DNA of 64,000 nt from Euglena gracilis (taxonomy: Eukaryota > Euglenida > Euglenophyceae > Euglenales): NCBI GenBank assembly GCA_039621445.1, contig CP154956.1:17799562-17863561 (forward strand), read 5' to 3'. Shown piece after piece: positions 54,000 to 64,000 of the stretch. Numbering within the stretch: the first letter of the stretch is position 1; the number at the start of each line of letters is the position of its first letter. The translations under genes were made by a program, and so were the position numbers. The notes beneath the pieces are model-generated. The model did no database searches. It was not told the origin of the DNA and saw only the letters and a list, made by a program, of their open reading frames with translations.

Positions 54000-55270
54000 A
54001 TTTTGGAGATATTTTGAAAATTGCCATTTTTTTGGCCGAAATGGCAGAGTCCAAAGGGGGGGGGGGGCTTATCCAGGGGGGGGACCGATCCTACCCAGTT
54101 TGGACCCCTTCGCGCGTGAATAACTCGGGCCTGGCGGGGAGTTGGGGGTCAAACCCAGGTGATTCGGAAACTAGAAATCCAGTCGCTCGCGACTGAAAAA
54201 AAAAATTCTGGGAACCGGGCCGGGATCATGGTGATAATCCGTCGGTTCTCCAGGTGGCCCCGACCCGGGGGGGGGGGAGGGGGGGGTCGAGGGGGGGTTT
54301 CGCCGGTGGTAAGCTTCGCTCTTACCCATAAAGGGATAAGAGCTCAGCGACCCCCCCAAACCCACCCACTCATGCAATTTTGAAGATCTCATACAGCCCT
54401 GAGCCTGACTGGGAACTTCTGGCTGGACTCCCCGGTTTGGCCCTCTTGCTGAAGAAAGCCCCCCCCTTTCATGCGGCGGCTGGGCGGAGCGGGCGGACCT
54501 GTGGTAAAGGGGGAGTCGGGGGCGCTGCGCCGCGCCTGGCGGCCGACCCGCAGCGGTCGGCCGGCAGCCACCTGCAAACGAGGAAGGGGCCATGGTGCAT
54601 CCTCACCCCGCGCCCCGGAACGTCATACCGGAGGTTGGGATTGGCGCGGGGGGGGGGGGTGGAGGTGTCGGACGGCGGGGAACGCCTGTGGGTCCCGCAG
54701 GGCTTTAAACGGTGCGGGGATGGGGCGGCGTGGCAGGGGACTGCTGATGGATGCTCGGTTATGCATGGGTCCTGTTCTGGCCTACAAGGCACTGGATGGA
54801 CGCCCCCTATGACAGGGATGCTGACAATACTTTCTAAAGCGCCTTTTTTCAAACTATTCTTGTTTTTCTGTTTTTTTTGTGTGTCAAATTTTTTTCAAAC
54901 TGTCAAAATTCATTCTGGCAGAATTTACCCGACCGGGTGGGGATGAAATTGTAAAATCTAGGCAAATACACGCCAACTCCAGGCAGAAACATGATTTCCG
55001 GCGTCCTTGGAGCATTGCATCCAAGCAACACTCAAAAAAAGCCCTTGTCGACTTTTTTTTTGGACTCTTTGGACCCACTCGATGACAAGATCGCCTCGCG
55101 CCACCCTTGGAAATAGAATTATTTTTTAAATCAACCCGATAAAGTTTTTTTTATAAAAAAAACCCTGAAAAATGCCTTAAGATGACTTAAATCTTGGAAA
55201 AGGTTGGCCTTAAAGAACCCTGAAGGGATGTGTGCTGCCCATACTGAAAAAACGCGCACCCATCCTGCCC
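54000..55270. other. Region with weak minus-strand coding signal
   Basis: 54500-54720 has minus-strand frames such as NLRYDVPGRG and VAAGRPLRVGRQARRSAPDS near a TTTGCAG acceptor. They could belong to the gene at 55271-56734 or to the 5' part of NFU, but boundaries are ambiguous. The rest is repeat-like. Confidence 0.3.
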
Positions 55271-55362
55271 AAAGAAATCCGCGGCAAAAAGATGCCGAGC
55301 AACCCTCGCCAGCACCTGGAACCGGAGCCCCGCCGCAGGGCCCGTGCTCCAGAGGTCCGCCG
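55271..55362 (-). CDS. Gene X exon
   Basis: ADLWSTGPAAGLRFQVLARV and ARHLFAADFF after a CCTCACAG acceptor; ends 3 nt before CAGG. Confidence 0.6.
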
Positions 55363-56734
55363 CTGTGAGGTGGGGGGGGGGGGGCGTTCACCTAACCCCC
55401 CCTGAGATAAGTCCGGTCTTGTTTTTTTGGGTCAACCATGAGGTGGGTCTTATTTGAGATGTTTTTTCCTGGACGGATCTTGGTGACCCGTGACTCGGAT
55501 GCAGGGTTTCCAAAGACGCCAGGAGTTTTCCTTTGGCGCTTCGCATCGCGTGGGCCTTTCCACAAGAAAGCAATCAGGCTTTTGCTTAAGGACCCCGGGG
55601 GGGGGGGTAGTGGCTAGCCAATCGGCTAGACACTGGAAAAAATGGACTAGCTAGGACCTCCCTCCCCTTAGGGGGGGGGGGGGGTTCGGGGGTCCCCCCA
55701 TTGGAAAAAAAATTTCCTCCGGCGCTGCGCGCCGAGGTGGAAATGAGGGTTTTAAGAGGTTTTTGGCTGATTTCGTTCCAAAAATTCCCAAGAATGGCTA
55801 AAAGCGGGCACTTTTGGCCATTTTTGGGGGTCCCCCCAAAAAAATCCCGGCGCTTTGTGCCGGTCACTGGAAAAAATTTCCACTAGCTAGCCCTGTAGCA
55901 GACCCCCCCCGGGGGGGTCTGCTAGAAATCCCACTAGCCAAATTTGGACTAGCTGCAGCCCAGCCCCCCCCCGGGGGGGGGGGGTACTGCAATCCCTTAA
56001 GCCAAAGCCTGAAAACAATGCTCCAAACGTTGGCACGGACACCGGGGATGAGGGGAACGTCAGCGACGCCGTGTCTTGAACAGGGAGGAGGGCACCCCCC
56101 CCCCCGACCCTGGGACACCAGGTACGTTGGGGGGGATTTGAATGTTGCGAACATTTGTGGGCAATTTGCAGAGTGCCGGAGTAACCCTTCAGGGTGAGGC
56201 CAAGTTTGTATGTAAGGAGGAGGCGAAGGCCAACAAACAGGGGGCGGACGGGGGTGACAGATGGGTGGGGGCACACACCAGGCTGTTCAGTGACGGCCGC
56301 CCCAAGGAGGAGGAGCACCCCAGCGGCGATTAACACCGCAGCCGCCCTGTGAACCCAGAATGGAAGGGGGGAGCAGGCTTGTATGGGAGTCAGGGGTTTC
56401 TTTAAGATCAGGGGGGGGAGGGGGCTCCCCCCACCCACCCACCCCCTGGGGGGGGGGTCCCGGGGGACCCACAAAAAAAATGGCCGAGAAATCGCGAAAA
56501 ATGCTAAAAATAGCACTTTTTCGGCGCCTTCAGTGCCGAAAAGTAGATCCCACCCCCCTCTGGGGGGGGGGGCTCGGCCGGACCCACCCACCCTACCCCC
56601 CGCCCCCGGGGGGTCCACAACTAAAAAAACCCCTGATGGGAATCTCAGAGGAGGAGGGGCGGGGGTGGGCAGTTTTCGGTCGCCGGAACATCTCCGTGTT
56701 GAGAGCAGAATTCAAATTGAGCCCCAAGAGGGTC
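55271..56734 (-). CDS. Unidentified gene X (minus strand), partial, with MITE introns
   Basis: Exons: 56639-56734, 56279-56385, 56015-56075, 55397-55569, 55271-55362. The upstream part encodes LNSALNTEMFRRPKTAHPRP and a hydrophobic helix (AAAVLIAAGVLLLLGAAV), so a membrane anchor or signal is likely. The downstream part is soluble and basic (VADVPLIPGVRANVWSIV, FLWKGPRDAKRQRKTPGVF, NISNKTHLMVDPKKQDRTYL, ADLWSTGPAAGLRFQVLARV). The introns 56386-56638 and 55570-56014 are MITEs plus one duplication copy. The intron 56076-56278 has a GT start but a CCTG-type end. The gene lies upstream of NFU on the same strand; whether they are one transcript is unknown. No family recognised. Confidence 0.62.
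55397..55569 (-). CDS. Gene X exon
   Basis: 57 codons FLWKGPRDAKRQRKTPGVFG through THLMVDPKKQDRTYLR. In frame with 56015-56075 after MITE removal. Its 3' border leaves an apparent intron of only 34 nt (55363-55396) in a G-run. Confidence 0.65.
55575..56011 (-). mobile_element. hAT-like MITE, family A, inverted copy acting as an intron (55570-56014)
   Basis: 437 bp with 17-bp inverted ends (CAGGCTTTTGCTTAAGG, one mismatch in the other end) and an 8-bp duplication matching 7/8 (AAAGCAAT 55567-55574, AAAACAAT 56012-56019). On the minus strand the excision joins WSIV to FLWKG in frame. Confidence 0.88.
56015..56075 (-). CDS. Gene X exon
   Basis: HGVADVPLIPGVRANVWSI-V, 61 nt. The upstream border lies 5 nt after a CCTG; the downstream border lies 3 nt before the MITE's CAGG. 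Confidence 0.6.
56279..56385 (-). CDS. Gene X exon with hydrophobic segment
   Basis: IQACSPLPFWVHRAAAVLIA and AGVLLLLGAAVTEQP. A single ~18-residue hydrophobic helix. The donor GTGTGTG is tentative; the frame stays open further. Confidence 0.5.
56391..56635 (+). mobile_element. hAT-like MITE, family G, acting as an intron (56386-56638)
   Basis: 245 bp with inverted ends CAGGGGTTTCTTTAAG / CAGGGGTTTTTTTAG and an 8-bp duplication matching 7/8 (ATGGGAGT 56383-56390, ATGGGAAT 56636-56643). Minus-strand excision joins SSSEIP to IQACSP in frame. Homologous to 18164-18463. Confidence 0.87.
56639..56734 (-). CDS. Gene X exon (most upstream found)
   Basis: TLLGLNLNSALNTEMFRRPK and TAHPRPSSSEI after a TATTTTAG acceptor. 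31 full codons, phase 1 to 2. Contains an ATG (MFRRPK), so translation could begin here. Confidence 0.52.
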
Positions 56735-56749
56735 CTAAAATACACACCC

Positions 56750-58890
56750 GGCGAAGCGGCAAAATATTTTTTCCCCCCGCAGAGGAGGGGGGTGGGGGAT
56801 ACCCCTTCCCAAACTGGGGTGGGGGGTGGGGGGAACCCCCTACCACCTTACCCCCCAGGGGGGTGACCCCAAACCTCATGTCTGCTGAGCTTCCCATACA
56901 ACCCTGGGGGGTTTAACGAGCACCGCCCGCTGTTTTTTTTTTCCACAGCCAACCCCCTTGGGCCGCCTGCCACCCCACCCTCCCATCCCCCTCTCCGCGT
57001 TCCCTTGAAGGGCGACACGTCAGGCTGATTTGCCGCCGAACCTATGACTTCTGAACACCACAGCCATTCAAATAAAAATGTTTCCTGGGGGTCAGGGATG
57101 TGTGGGAAGCCCATACCATTACTTACCGACCCCCCACGGACTTCATGTACAGTCACACATTGCGAACTGCAACCAAGTGTGTGATTGCGTGAAATCGAGA
57201 TTAATCTTGGCGCTTCGACTAAACATCCACAATCGACATCTGGTTGGGCGGATATTCTCCAGCAGTGCACACATTGGAGGTCAGTTTCCACTTTCAAAAA
57301 AACCAGTCAGTCACTTTTCAAAAACCAGTCACCCACTTCCTACCCCCCCCCCCGGCCCACGGGGGGGGGGGAGTCGGTCACTCTGGCAACTCGGCCAAAA
57401 ATAAGCCAAAAAATAAAAGGATTTTGCTCGAAATCCAAACATTTTCCGGCGCCTTCGGCGCTGAGTGGCCACTTTTGGCCATCCTGGTCGGGGGGGGGGG
57501 GTCTGGAGCCAAAACCCAATCAGTCACTCTGAAAAAACAAGCCTGCCACCCTGGGGGGGTCGGACACGATTATGGCCCGGACCCCATACAAAAGAGGAGG
57601 GTCGCCCCCCACCTCAAAGAAAACAAGAGGCCTGGATCTTTGGCCAGTCAAAAGGCCAGATTCCAGGCCCTTTCTGTTGGAATATATCTTAATTTTCTTT
57701 GAAAATAAGTAAAAAAATAGATTATCTAAATTTATTAAACATCTTTTTCATGTCGAAAATACACACATCAAAAAAAAAGTGCACCGCGATTAAAAGGGGG
57801 GAAAGACAGCCATTTTTTTGCACTTCTTGGCACACAGCACCAGAATTTTTTTTGCTATTTTTGAAACCTCCCAAGGAGAGGGTGGGGGTGGGTCCGAAGA
57901 CCCCCAAGGTCAACCCTACCCCCCCCCCCCCCAACAACCACCCCCCTCAATACCGAAAGCTTCCCATCAGTTGTTGCCAGGGGAGGTTATTCAAGCCGAT
58001 GCTTCTCTTCGGGGAGAAGGGGTGATCGGCTCCCACCCATCGACCGCATGCATGGGAAGGGACAAAGATGTCTGAAAAATCTATGCTAAATTTGTTTGAA
58101 AAATCTATTGTGGGCTTCGCTCCGAAAAAGGAGGAAATACCCCTCTGTGGAGATGTCCAGGGGAGGGGTCGGGGTTGGGACCAATCCTTTGCTTACTGAC
58201 CTGGGGGGGGGGGGCGTTCACTCTTCACTTCACTTCACTTCATTTTCCTTCAGCGCTGGGTGGACCACTTTTGGCGATTTCCGGCAGACCCCCTCTCTCC
58301 CAAGGGTCTGGGGCTGAAAAGCAGTCAGTCATTTGCAGTTGGGTTGGGATGGGGACATCCATTAAGCCAGCATGGAGACCATAGATTCACTTGGTGATGG
58401 ACACTTTTTACTGAACCCACCCCTCCCCCCCAGGGGTCACACCAGCACACACACCAGCACCTCGGGAGGTACTGGTGTAAGGGATCCCTGGCCACTCACC
58501 ACACAACTGGGCCAGAAGCGAAGTTAGCGCCGGCCATAAATAGACAAGAAGCCTTAGTGCAGCTAAGGGGGGTCGCTAAGGGGCGTCAAGTTTGCGTAAA
58601 ATGAATCTATGATGGAGACCACCGCGGGTCACCAACGTTTCAAAAAACCTCTGTCCCCCCCCCCCCCGCTGCTGGCGCTCGCAGCGGACCTCGCGCTGCT
58701 GCCTGCCGCGGGGGACTGCCCAGCAGACTGCTCCATGGCGGCCACCAGACGCGCCGGGGGGGAGGGGGGGAGGGGGAGGCGGCCTGAAGGGGGCAGCGGT
58801 GGAGAGGTCACAGGCCCGGCAGCCTGGTCGCAGGTGCGGGGTTGGTCGGATACCCCCCACTCACCAGGATGCTGGTGGTGGGGGGTTAAC
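56750..58890. other. Repeat-rich interval without a secure gene
   Basis: Contains CAGTCAGTCACT-type repeat elements (57300-57530, with a CCGGCGCCTTCGGCGC hairpin near 57449), a C-run near 57920 and a CTTCA repeat near 58220. Minus-strand frames near 57230 and 58700 are open but unassigned. Confidence 0.35.
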
Positions 58891-58901
58891 CCCACACCCA
58901 C

Positions 58902-59004
58902 CTTCCATAGGGTTCTGGGGATTCCCATACAGCCCTAGAGCAGCCAGTGTCAGCGTCAAAGCCTGACATTCCGCTGCCAAAGCCCACCAGTCTGCGTGGC
59001 ATAC
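58902..59004 (-). CDS. Possible exon, unidentified
   Basis: Between TTCCCAG and GAAG|GTGGG. Two frames are open; one reads RRLVGFGSGMSGFDADTG, the other a hydrophobic ALTLTLAALGL. May belong to gene X or another minus-strand gene. Confidence 0.33.
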
Positions 59005-59070
59005 CTGGGAACATGGGAAATCAGAGGCCAAAGGCTCATTTTTTTCAGCTGGTTTTGCAGGCATTGACCC

Positions 59071-59496
59071 TAAACCACCCCCCAAAATCAGACCCCCCCC
59101 CCATAAAATGGACCCCCAAGAATAAGACCCCCCCCCTGGCCGGTCCGAGCAAAAATCCATGAAATGGACCCCCCCATAAAATAAGACCTCCCCTGCCGGC
59201 GCTTCGCGCCCGGTTTTTGAAAAATGGGACATTTTTTGGGGGGTAAATCTGCCATTTTGGGACAATTTACACCAATTCAACATATTTTTCTCCTATTTGT
59301 CTGGCGCGAAGCGCCGAATTTTTTCGAAACCTGGTATTTGGGGGGGGGGGCATTTTTAGACATTTTGGGGGGTCGAAAATTTTTCCAGCAAAAATCCATA
59401 AAATGGAGACCTCCCCCCGTGAACAAGACTCCCCCTCGGGCTTTCCAGCAACCGACCCATGAAATGGACCCCCGGTCTTATTTTTTGGGGGGTTTA
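59071..59496. mobile_element. TA-flanked MITE with C-run inverted ends
   Basis: Ends TA-AACCACCCCCCAAAATCAG and the inverted TA-AACCCCCCCAAAAAAATA, TA at both borders. CATAAAATGGACCCC words repeat near both ends. Hairpins GCCGGCGCTTCGCGCC (59194) and GGCGCGAAGCGCC (59303). Confidence 0.65.
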
Positions 59497-59657
59497 TGCA
59501 ATGGTCATGGGTCAAAACCATCACCGCTGGTGAAGGTTGCGGAAAATGGAATCTTAACCACGAAACCCACCAGGTTGTAAGCACGCTGCTTCCACACCGA
59601 AACTTCCAAAAGCTGACTGCATGCTGCAACTGTGGAGACATCAGCAACGCCACATGA

Positions 59658-62648
59658 CTTAGGCCGGCCGGATTCGCACTTAAGGGTTATTTCATTGAAA
59701 TAGGCGCATTTGCGCAAACGTGGGGGTTTGGGGGGGTTGTATTTGGGGGGGGGGTTGTATTTGGGGGGTTTACTAAACTGCCGGGAGTTAATCCCCTCCA
59801 ATACAGGCTTGCAATAATTCATAATTTGTTCTCCCTGTGTCAGGGTACAGGGTCCCAGAAATTTCGTAAACTGAGGACCTTGAATTCCCGCCCGAATATA
59901 AAACCCCCCCTCCGGCGCGAAGCGCCGGAAGAAAAAAACTTCGACAAAATCTCTCCTGAAATTGTGATTTTTGGCAGATTTGGGAGCAATTTTTACCAAA
60001 AACGTGTGAAAATTGCTCCTTCGCCCGAAAAATGAAATTTTGGGACCCCCAAAGGTGGGCGTATTTGTGATTTTGGACCGAAAAAGTGACTACTGGATCC
60101 CGCCGAGAAGTTGATTTTTCCGACCGAATATACCCCCCCCCCCCAAATATAAAACCCCCCGTGGGGTCTTGAAATTTCCACCCAAATATAAAACCGGGGG
60201 GGTTTTGTCCAGGTGACGCGAAGAGGGTGGAGGGTGAGACTGCTCTTGCACATCAAACAGGTGGGAAACACACACCCCTTGTTACGACACTTGGAACTGG
60301 TGCTGACGTGCGACTGAACTGGCTTTGGTTCTGCAGTCGCCCGTAAAGACAGACGGAGCCTTATTACACCACATACTATAGACTACTTCAGCCAGCCATC
60401 ACAGAACTGATGTGTGTTTGTGCGTGCATTTGCGCAAATAAAAACAGTTAGGTTTATGGGCGCCCATCACAGAACTGATGTGTGTTTGTGCGTGCATTTG
60501 CGCAAATAAAAACAGTTAGGTTTATGGGCACGGTTGCGCAAATAAACACACAACATTGAAAGCAAAATACACGTTTGCGGGTGCAAATGCGCGCACAAAC
60601 ACATTGTGTTGGTGCGCGCAAATGCGCAAACCAACACCTCGGGGAAACTGGCATGTGGATGGTTTGTGAAATGGGAGGCAACACACAACATGTCTGTGTT
60701 AAAGAACACTGATGACGTCCATGACCCTACGAGGTTTTTAAACATGATAGACGTGTTGGTGCGTGCATTTGCACAAATAAACACAATAACATTTGTTTGG
60801 GCATTTGCGCAAATGCGCGCACCAACATTTAATCATTCAATTCAAAATAATGTGTTTGTAGGAGCGAACACAAATAAAACTGTGCTGGTGCGCGCAAATG
60901 CACGCACCAACGAACCAACACACATCAGTGTTCCCTTGAAAAACGTGCAATACACCAGATCCCACCACTTTCATGCAACCAATCCAGTGGTAAAGGTTCA
61001 ACAATTCCTTGCACCCAAAGTAACGGGTGCTTGAGGGCTACCTTTCTCTGGCTGCTGGTTGCCATGAACTGGCTCCACGTCGCCCCACAGTCTCACGCCC
61101 TGGTTGCGGGGTATAACGTGGCCGCTAAAGCCGGATGTTGTTGCACCGTGGAGGTGGTGGGTCTGGTCGGTGCTGAAGCATCAGCAGCTGATGTGGCCGC
61201 AACAGCGGAGCCCAGACAGCAAGCCAGTGGGAGGGCCGTTGGGATCCTAAAATCGGTGCCTGTGGACGTGTACCGTTATCGGGTAGCTGCGCACCCACCT
61301 TCAGGAGATCCTCTGTCTCTATCTCTTGTGGGACCCGTCAATGGTCCAAAAACGGCACCATAACACCATGTGCCGGAGGAGACGGTGAGGTCATTTGGGT
61401 TGAACACATTCAGAAGCCACTAAGGGCAGCTGTTGGATGGCCAAATGAATCTCTTTTTTACTCCTCCATTGGTGGTTTATTTGCGCATTTGCGCACATCA
61501 CGTTGTTTGTGGGCACAAGTGCGCAAATGAACCAGATGTAAATTGTGCAGTTCCTTCATGTGGTTCATTTACGCATTTGCGCCCACCAACAACGTGATGC
61601 GCGCAAATGCGCAAATGAACCGCATCTGCTGCTGGTGTTGACAGTTGTGTGTCCGTCACACCATTCTTCTTTGTGTTTTTGTGTGCATTTGCGCACACAA
61701 ACAGAATTATGCTTGTGTGCGCATTTGCGTAAATGCGTGCACAAACATAATTTTGTTTGTGCGCACATTTGCGCCTGTAAGCTTGTGCCGTCAACAAACA
61801 GTGTGACAAACCCACCAACTGGATGGCCCGCTGGTCTGCGCACTCACAGCCCCTATGTCACGCCGTTTGTCGACGGCGTCAGTTCATGGGCACCAAGGCC
61901 TTATCCTTGAAAGACAAAAATGTGCTTATTTGCGCAAATGCGCGCACCAACACAATTATGTTTGTGCGCGCATTTGCACAAATAAACACACTTTCGTCCT
62001 TCAAGGATTGGGCTTCTTCCGCTGGATTCTTTGCCACAAAACTGGTTGTGCAGATCCCGGGGACAAGTGGGGTGTGAGACGCCCGTCCCCTTCATTCCCT
62101 GTGGACCCCATTTCTTCCCCTCTGCGCTTCCCTTGTCAAACATCCCGCACCTACCTTCCCTTCCCTACGCCCTTCCTTCCGGCTTGGTCACACCACACCC
62201 ACACACCCCGGCACTTCCTCCCCGCGCTTTAACAAACAACCCAAAAACACCACACCAAGGCGCTTCAATCAAAGCAGTCCGACAAACACCCAGGACGCAC
62301 ATCGCCAGCAGCTTGGGCACACCGGGGGAAACAGCCGAAAAGAGCAACAAAGGCAGTAAAGGTCCCGTTCCTCGCCGCTTTTTTGCGTTTTTTTTTCGCT
62401 CCCAGGAGGGAAGGTCCCGGGGGTTTCAACGTGCAAAGCCCATTTCCGGACCCCTCAAAAACACCATTTTTGGCCAAAGTCCCAGGGGTCATACCGCCAA
62501 AAACAGAATTTTGCTCATTTTTTGCACTCTCTTGTCACCTTGTTTTCAAACACCCCTGACCATCCCAGCCGAAACCAAAAAAGTCGGAAATTTGCGCAAG
62601 TGCGCAAATCAACATAGAAAAGCTTAAGTGCGAATCCGGCCGCCTAAG
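59658..62648. mobile_element. 3-kb inverted-repeat element with dispersed GCGCAAATGCGC motifs
   Basis: Inverted ends of 26-27 bp (CTTAGGC-GGCCGGATTCGCACTTAAG, one indel) at 59658-59684 and 62623-62648, flanked by CATGA on both sides (59653-59657, 62649-62653). More than 15 copies of a GTTTGTGCGCGCATTTGCGC / AAATAAAC motif in both orientations fill 59700-62600; a 62-bp unit is tandemly doubled at 60406-60529. A plus-strand open frame at 61031-61363 has no recognisable transposase motif. The superfamily is unknown; a 5-bp duplication is not hAT. Confidence 0.75.
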
Positions 62649-62819
62649 CATGAGAAGGGTTACAATTGCTGGCAATCTGAAACTGGCTTTTGGTGAGCTT
62701 ATTTTGAAAACAGGAAGCGACCTGACTAGGGCACTTTGCCGAGGGATCCAGAGGGGTGCTCGGCACAAAACAATAATATAGGCGGCCAGTTGAGAATCGA
62801 CAACTGCGGCGGATCCATC

Positions 62820-63300
62820 TCAGGGCCATCACAGTGACGCCGTGGTGATGCCGGAAAGCGTGTGCCATGCGGCTTCACTGTCGAGTCTGTGGTACGGAAG
62901 CACGACGAGGGTTCGGCGTGAATGAACGATGCTGACGGTCCGACGGTAGTGCGCAGCGGCGGTGCAGTGAGGTGGCGGTCCGGGTCCGGGCGAGCGATGG
63001 GTCACCGCTCTCACCCAGGCCAGCCGGGTCACCGTTGGAAACACGCAGCGGCGGAACGATGTGGACGGAGTGCCGGGAACCCGAAGAACGCGGCAAACGG
63101 ATCCGCCTGGATCGGAAGCAAAGTCTCCGCCAACCTCCTGGGCATGCAGTGCAAATGGTGGGCTGCCCCGACGATCCACCCGGACGGGTGTCTCTGGGGT
63201 GTCGGGCTTGTCCAGCCAAAGCCGGCCCTCATGCCTCATGGCTGCATCGCACAACGCAGAGCACCCCTCCAATGGCACTGCCCTCACATGCTAGCCCCCG
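62820..63300. other. GC-rich non-repetitive block, both strands open
   Basis: About 480 bp free of homopolymers with long open frames on both strands (for example 62829-63287 minus, 62922-63335 plus). No motif decides between them. Confidence 0.3.
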
Positions 63301-63599
63301 TTCTGTTACGGGGGGGGGGGATTGAAGCTAAATAAAATTAGAACCGACAAAATTGGAAGCCGAAAAAAATTGGTGCCAAACCTGAAAACGGCCCGGAAAA
63401 AATTGGCAGGTTTTGTTTGCAAGATGACTGGAAAAAAGGTGATTTTGAAATTTTTGAGGCAGGATATTCAAAAAAAGGGCCGGGAAAAATTTGGCAGGAT
63501 TTCTGTACGCCAATTTTTTCCCAATCAAATTTTTCGGCCTCCAAATCCCCCCCCCCCCCGGTAACAACCCCGCCTCCTTCCCTCCAGGCTGGCCTGGCC

Positions 63600-63691
63600 G
63601 CGCTTCGACTTGGACCGCTTGTGCTTCGGGCTGCCGTCGTCCTTCTCCCGGCGCCGGCGCTCCTTCTCCGCGTGGCCGTCCTTCCGCGGCT
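63600..63691 (-). CDS. Lys/Arg-rich exon of an unidentified gene
   Basis: PRKDGHAEKERRRREKDDGS and PKHKRSKSKR, 2 nt plus 30 codons. Highly charged, as in RS-like or nucleolar/splicing proteins, but no family call. The upstream border lies exactly 5 nt after the CCTG end of the family B element at 63697; the downstream border lies 3 nt before a CAGG. Confidence 0.6.
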
Positions 63692-63696
63692 TGGAG

Positions 63697-63797
63697 CAGG
63701 CTGTTTTTTTTTAACCACCCCCGGGGGGGGGAGGGGGGGAGGGGTGCCCGTGAGTGCCTGCCCAGGCAGGCACTACCCCCCCCGGGGGGGGTCGGAT
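63697..63797 (+). mobile_element. hAT-like MITE, family B, left part, interrupted
   Basis: Begins CAGGCTGTTTTTTTTTAACC and contains the TGCCTGCCCAGGCAGGCA palindrome, like 1961-2235. It is broken after GTCGGAT by a family C element; the remainder lies outside the window. On the minus strand its end forms the 3' border of an intron. Confidence 0.75.
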
Positions 63798-64000
63798 CAG
63801 GCTTCTTTTTAAGACCCCCGGGGGGGGGAGGGGGGGTCCCCCCCACCCACCCAGGGTGGCGCGGGACCCCCCCGGGGGAGGGGGCGGGGGGCGGGGACCC
63901 CCCCAAACTCGGGCCCGTTAAAGGCAATTTCCAAAAATTTTCGGCGCTTCGCGCCGAAAAGGTATACCCAGCGCCTCCGGCGCGGGACCACCCCCCCCCG
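63798..64000 (-). mobile_element. hAT-like MITE, family C, cut by the window end
   Basis: Begins CAGGCTTCTTTTTAAG and matches the reverse complement of 5563-5820, including CGGCGCTTCGCGCCG and GGTATACCCAGCGCC. The right end is beyond 64000. Confidence 0.82.

Noticed and set aside
61031-61363. 110-codon plus-strand ORF
   Set aside because: Sits inside the 3-kb repeat element, without recognisable transposase motifs; could be chance in a GC-rich stretch.
60400-61990. CRISPR-like spaced repeats
   Set aside because: Units occur in both orientations with irregular spacing and no cas genes; this is a eukaryotic transposon-like repeat.
62829-63287. 152-codon minus-strand ORF
   Set aside because: The plus strand is equally open over the same block and neither frame shows a motif or splice support.

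Overview
The window looks like nuclear DNA of a photosynthetic euglenid (Euglena-like). Three observations support this. (1) Two recognisable genes are split by a mixture of GT-AG introns and introns that lack GT-AG but carry CAGG near the 5' end and CCTG near the 3' end with complementary ends; this is the signature of euglenid nonconventional introns. (2) One gene encodes a plastid-type NFU iron-sulfur scaffold with the NFU2/NFU3 architecture. (3) Short exons are scattered through long, repeat-rich noncoding DNA full of C-runs and G-runs. The organism call is inference; the splice structure and repeats are read directly from the sequence.

Layout. 1-4400: small transposons plus the last two exons of an unidentified plus-strand gene (1033-1906). 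4531-16496: a plus-strand short-chain dehydrogenase/reductase (SDR) gene; its first long intron holds a 3.1-kb CAG array. 16500-22450: repeats, including a 1.4-kb hAT-like element. 22457-23116: the last two exons of another plus-strand gene, separated exactly by a transposon-derived intron. 23117-29000: elements and a few possible exons. 29003-37975: two decayed retroelements with DIRS-like reverse transcriptase/RNase H, bracketed by an ~85-bp direct repeat. 39381-46729: an unidentified minus-strand gene of at least nine exons whose phases fit. 46730-48700: a C-rich low-complexity block and TA repeats. 48734-52783: the NFU gene (minus). 55271-56734: an unidentified minus-strand gene interrupted by two transposon-like introns. 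59658-62648: a 3-kb inverted-repeat element packed with GCGCAAATGCGC-type motifs. 63600-63691: a minus-strand Lys/Arg-rich exon directly abutting another element.

The main result joins the genes and the mobile DNA. At least fifteen small elements begin CAGG (or close to it), end CCTG, and are flanked by 8-bp target-site duplications, as hAT transposons are. Four of them (1249-1850, 22664-23090, 55575-56011, 56391-56635) sit between coding exons, and removing the element plus exactly one 8-bp duplication restores an open reading frame. The cut falls 3 nt before CAGG and 5 nt after CCTG, so the two offsets add up to the 8-bp duplication. The same offsets give family-correct junctions in older introns of the SDR and NFU genes, where the duplication has decayed. 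The window therefore suggests that nonconventional introns here are hAT-like MITEs that insert into exons and are removed from RNA scarlessly.
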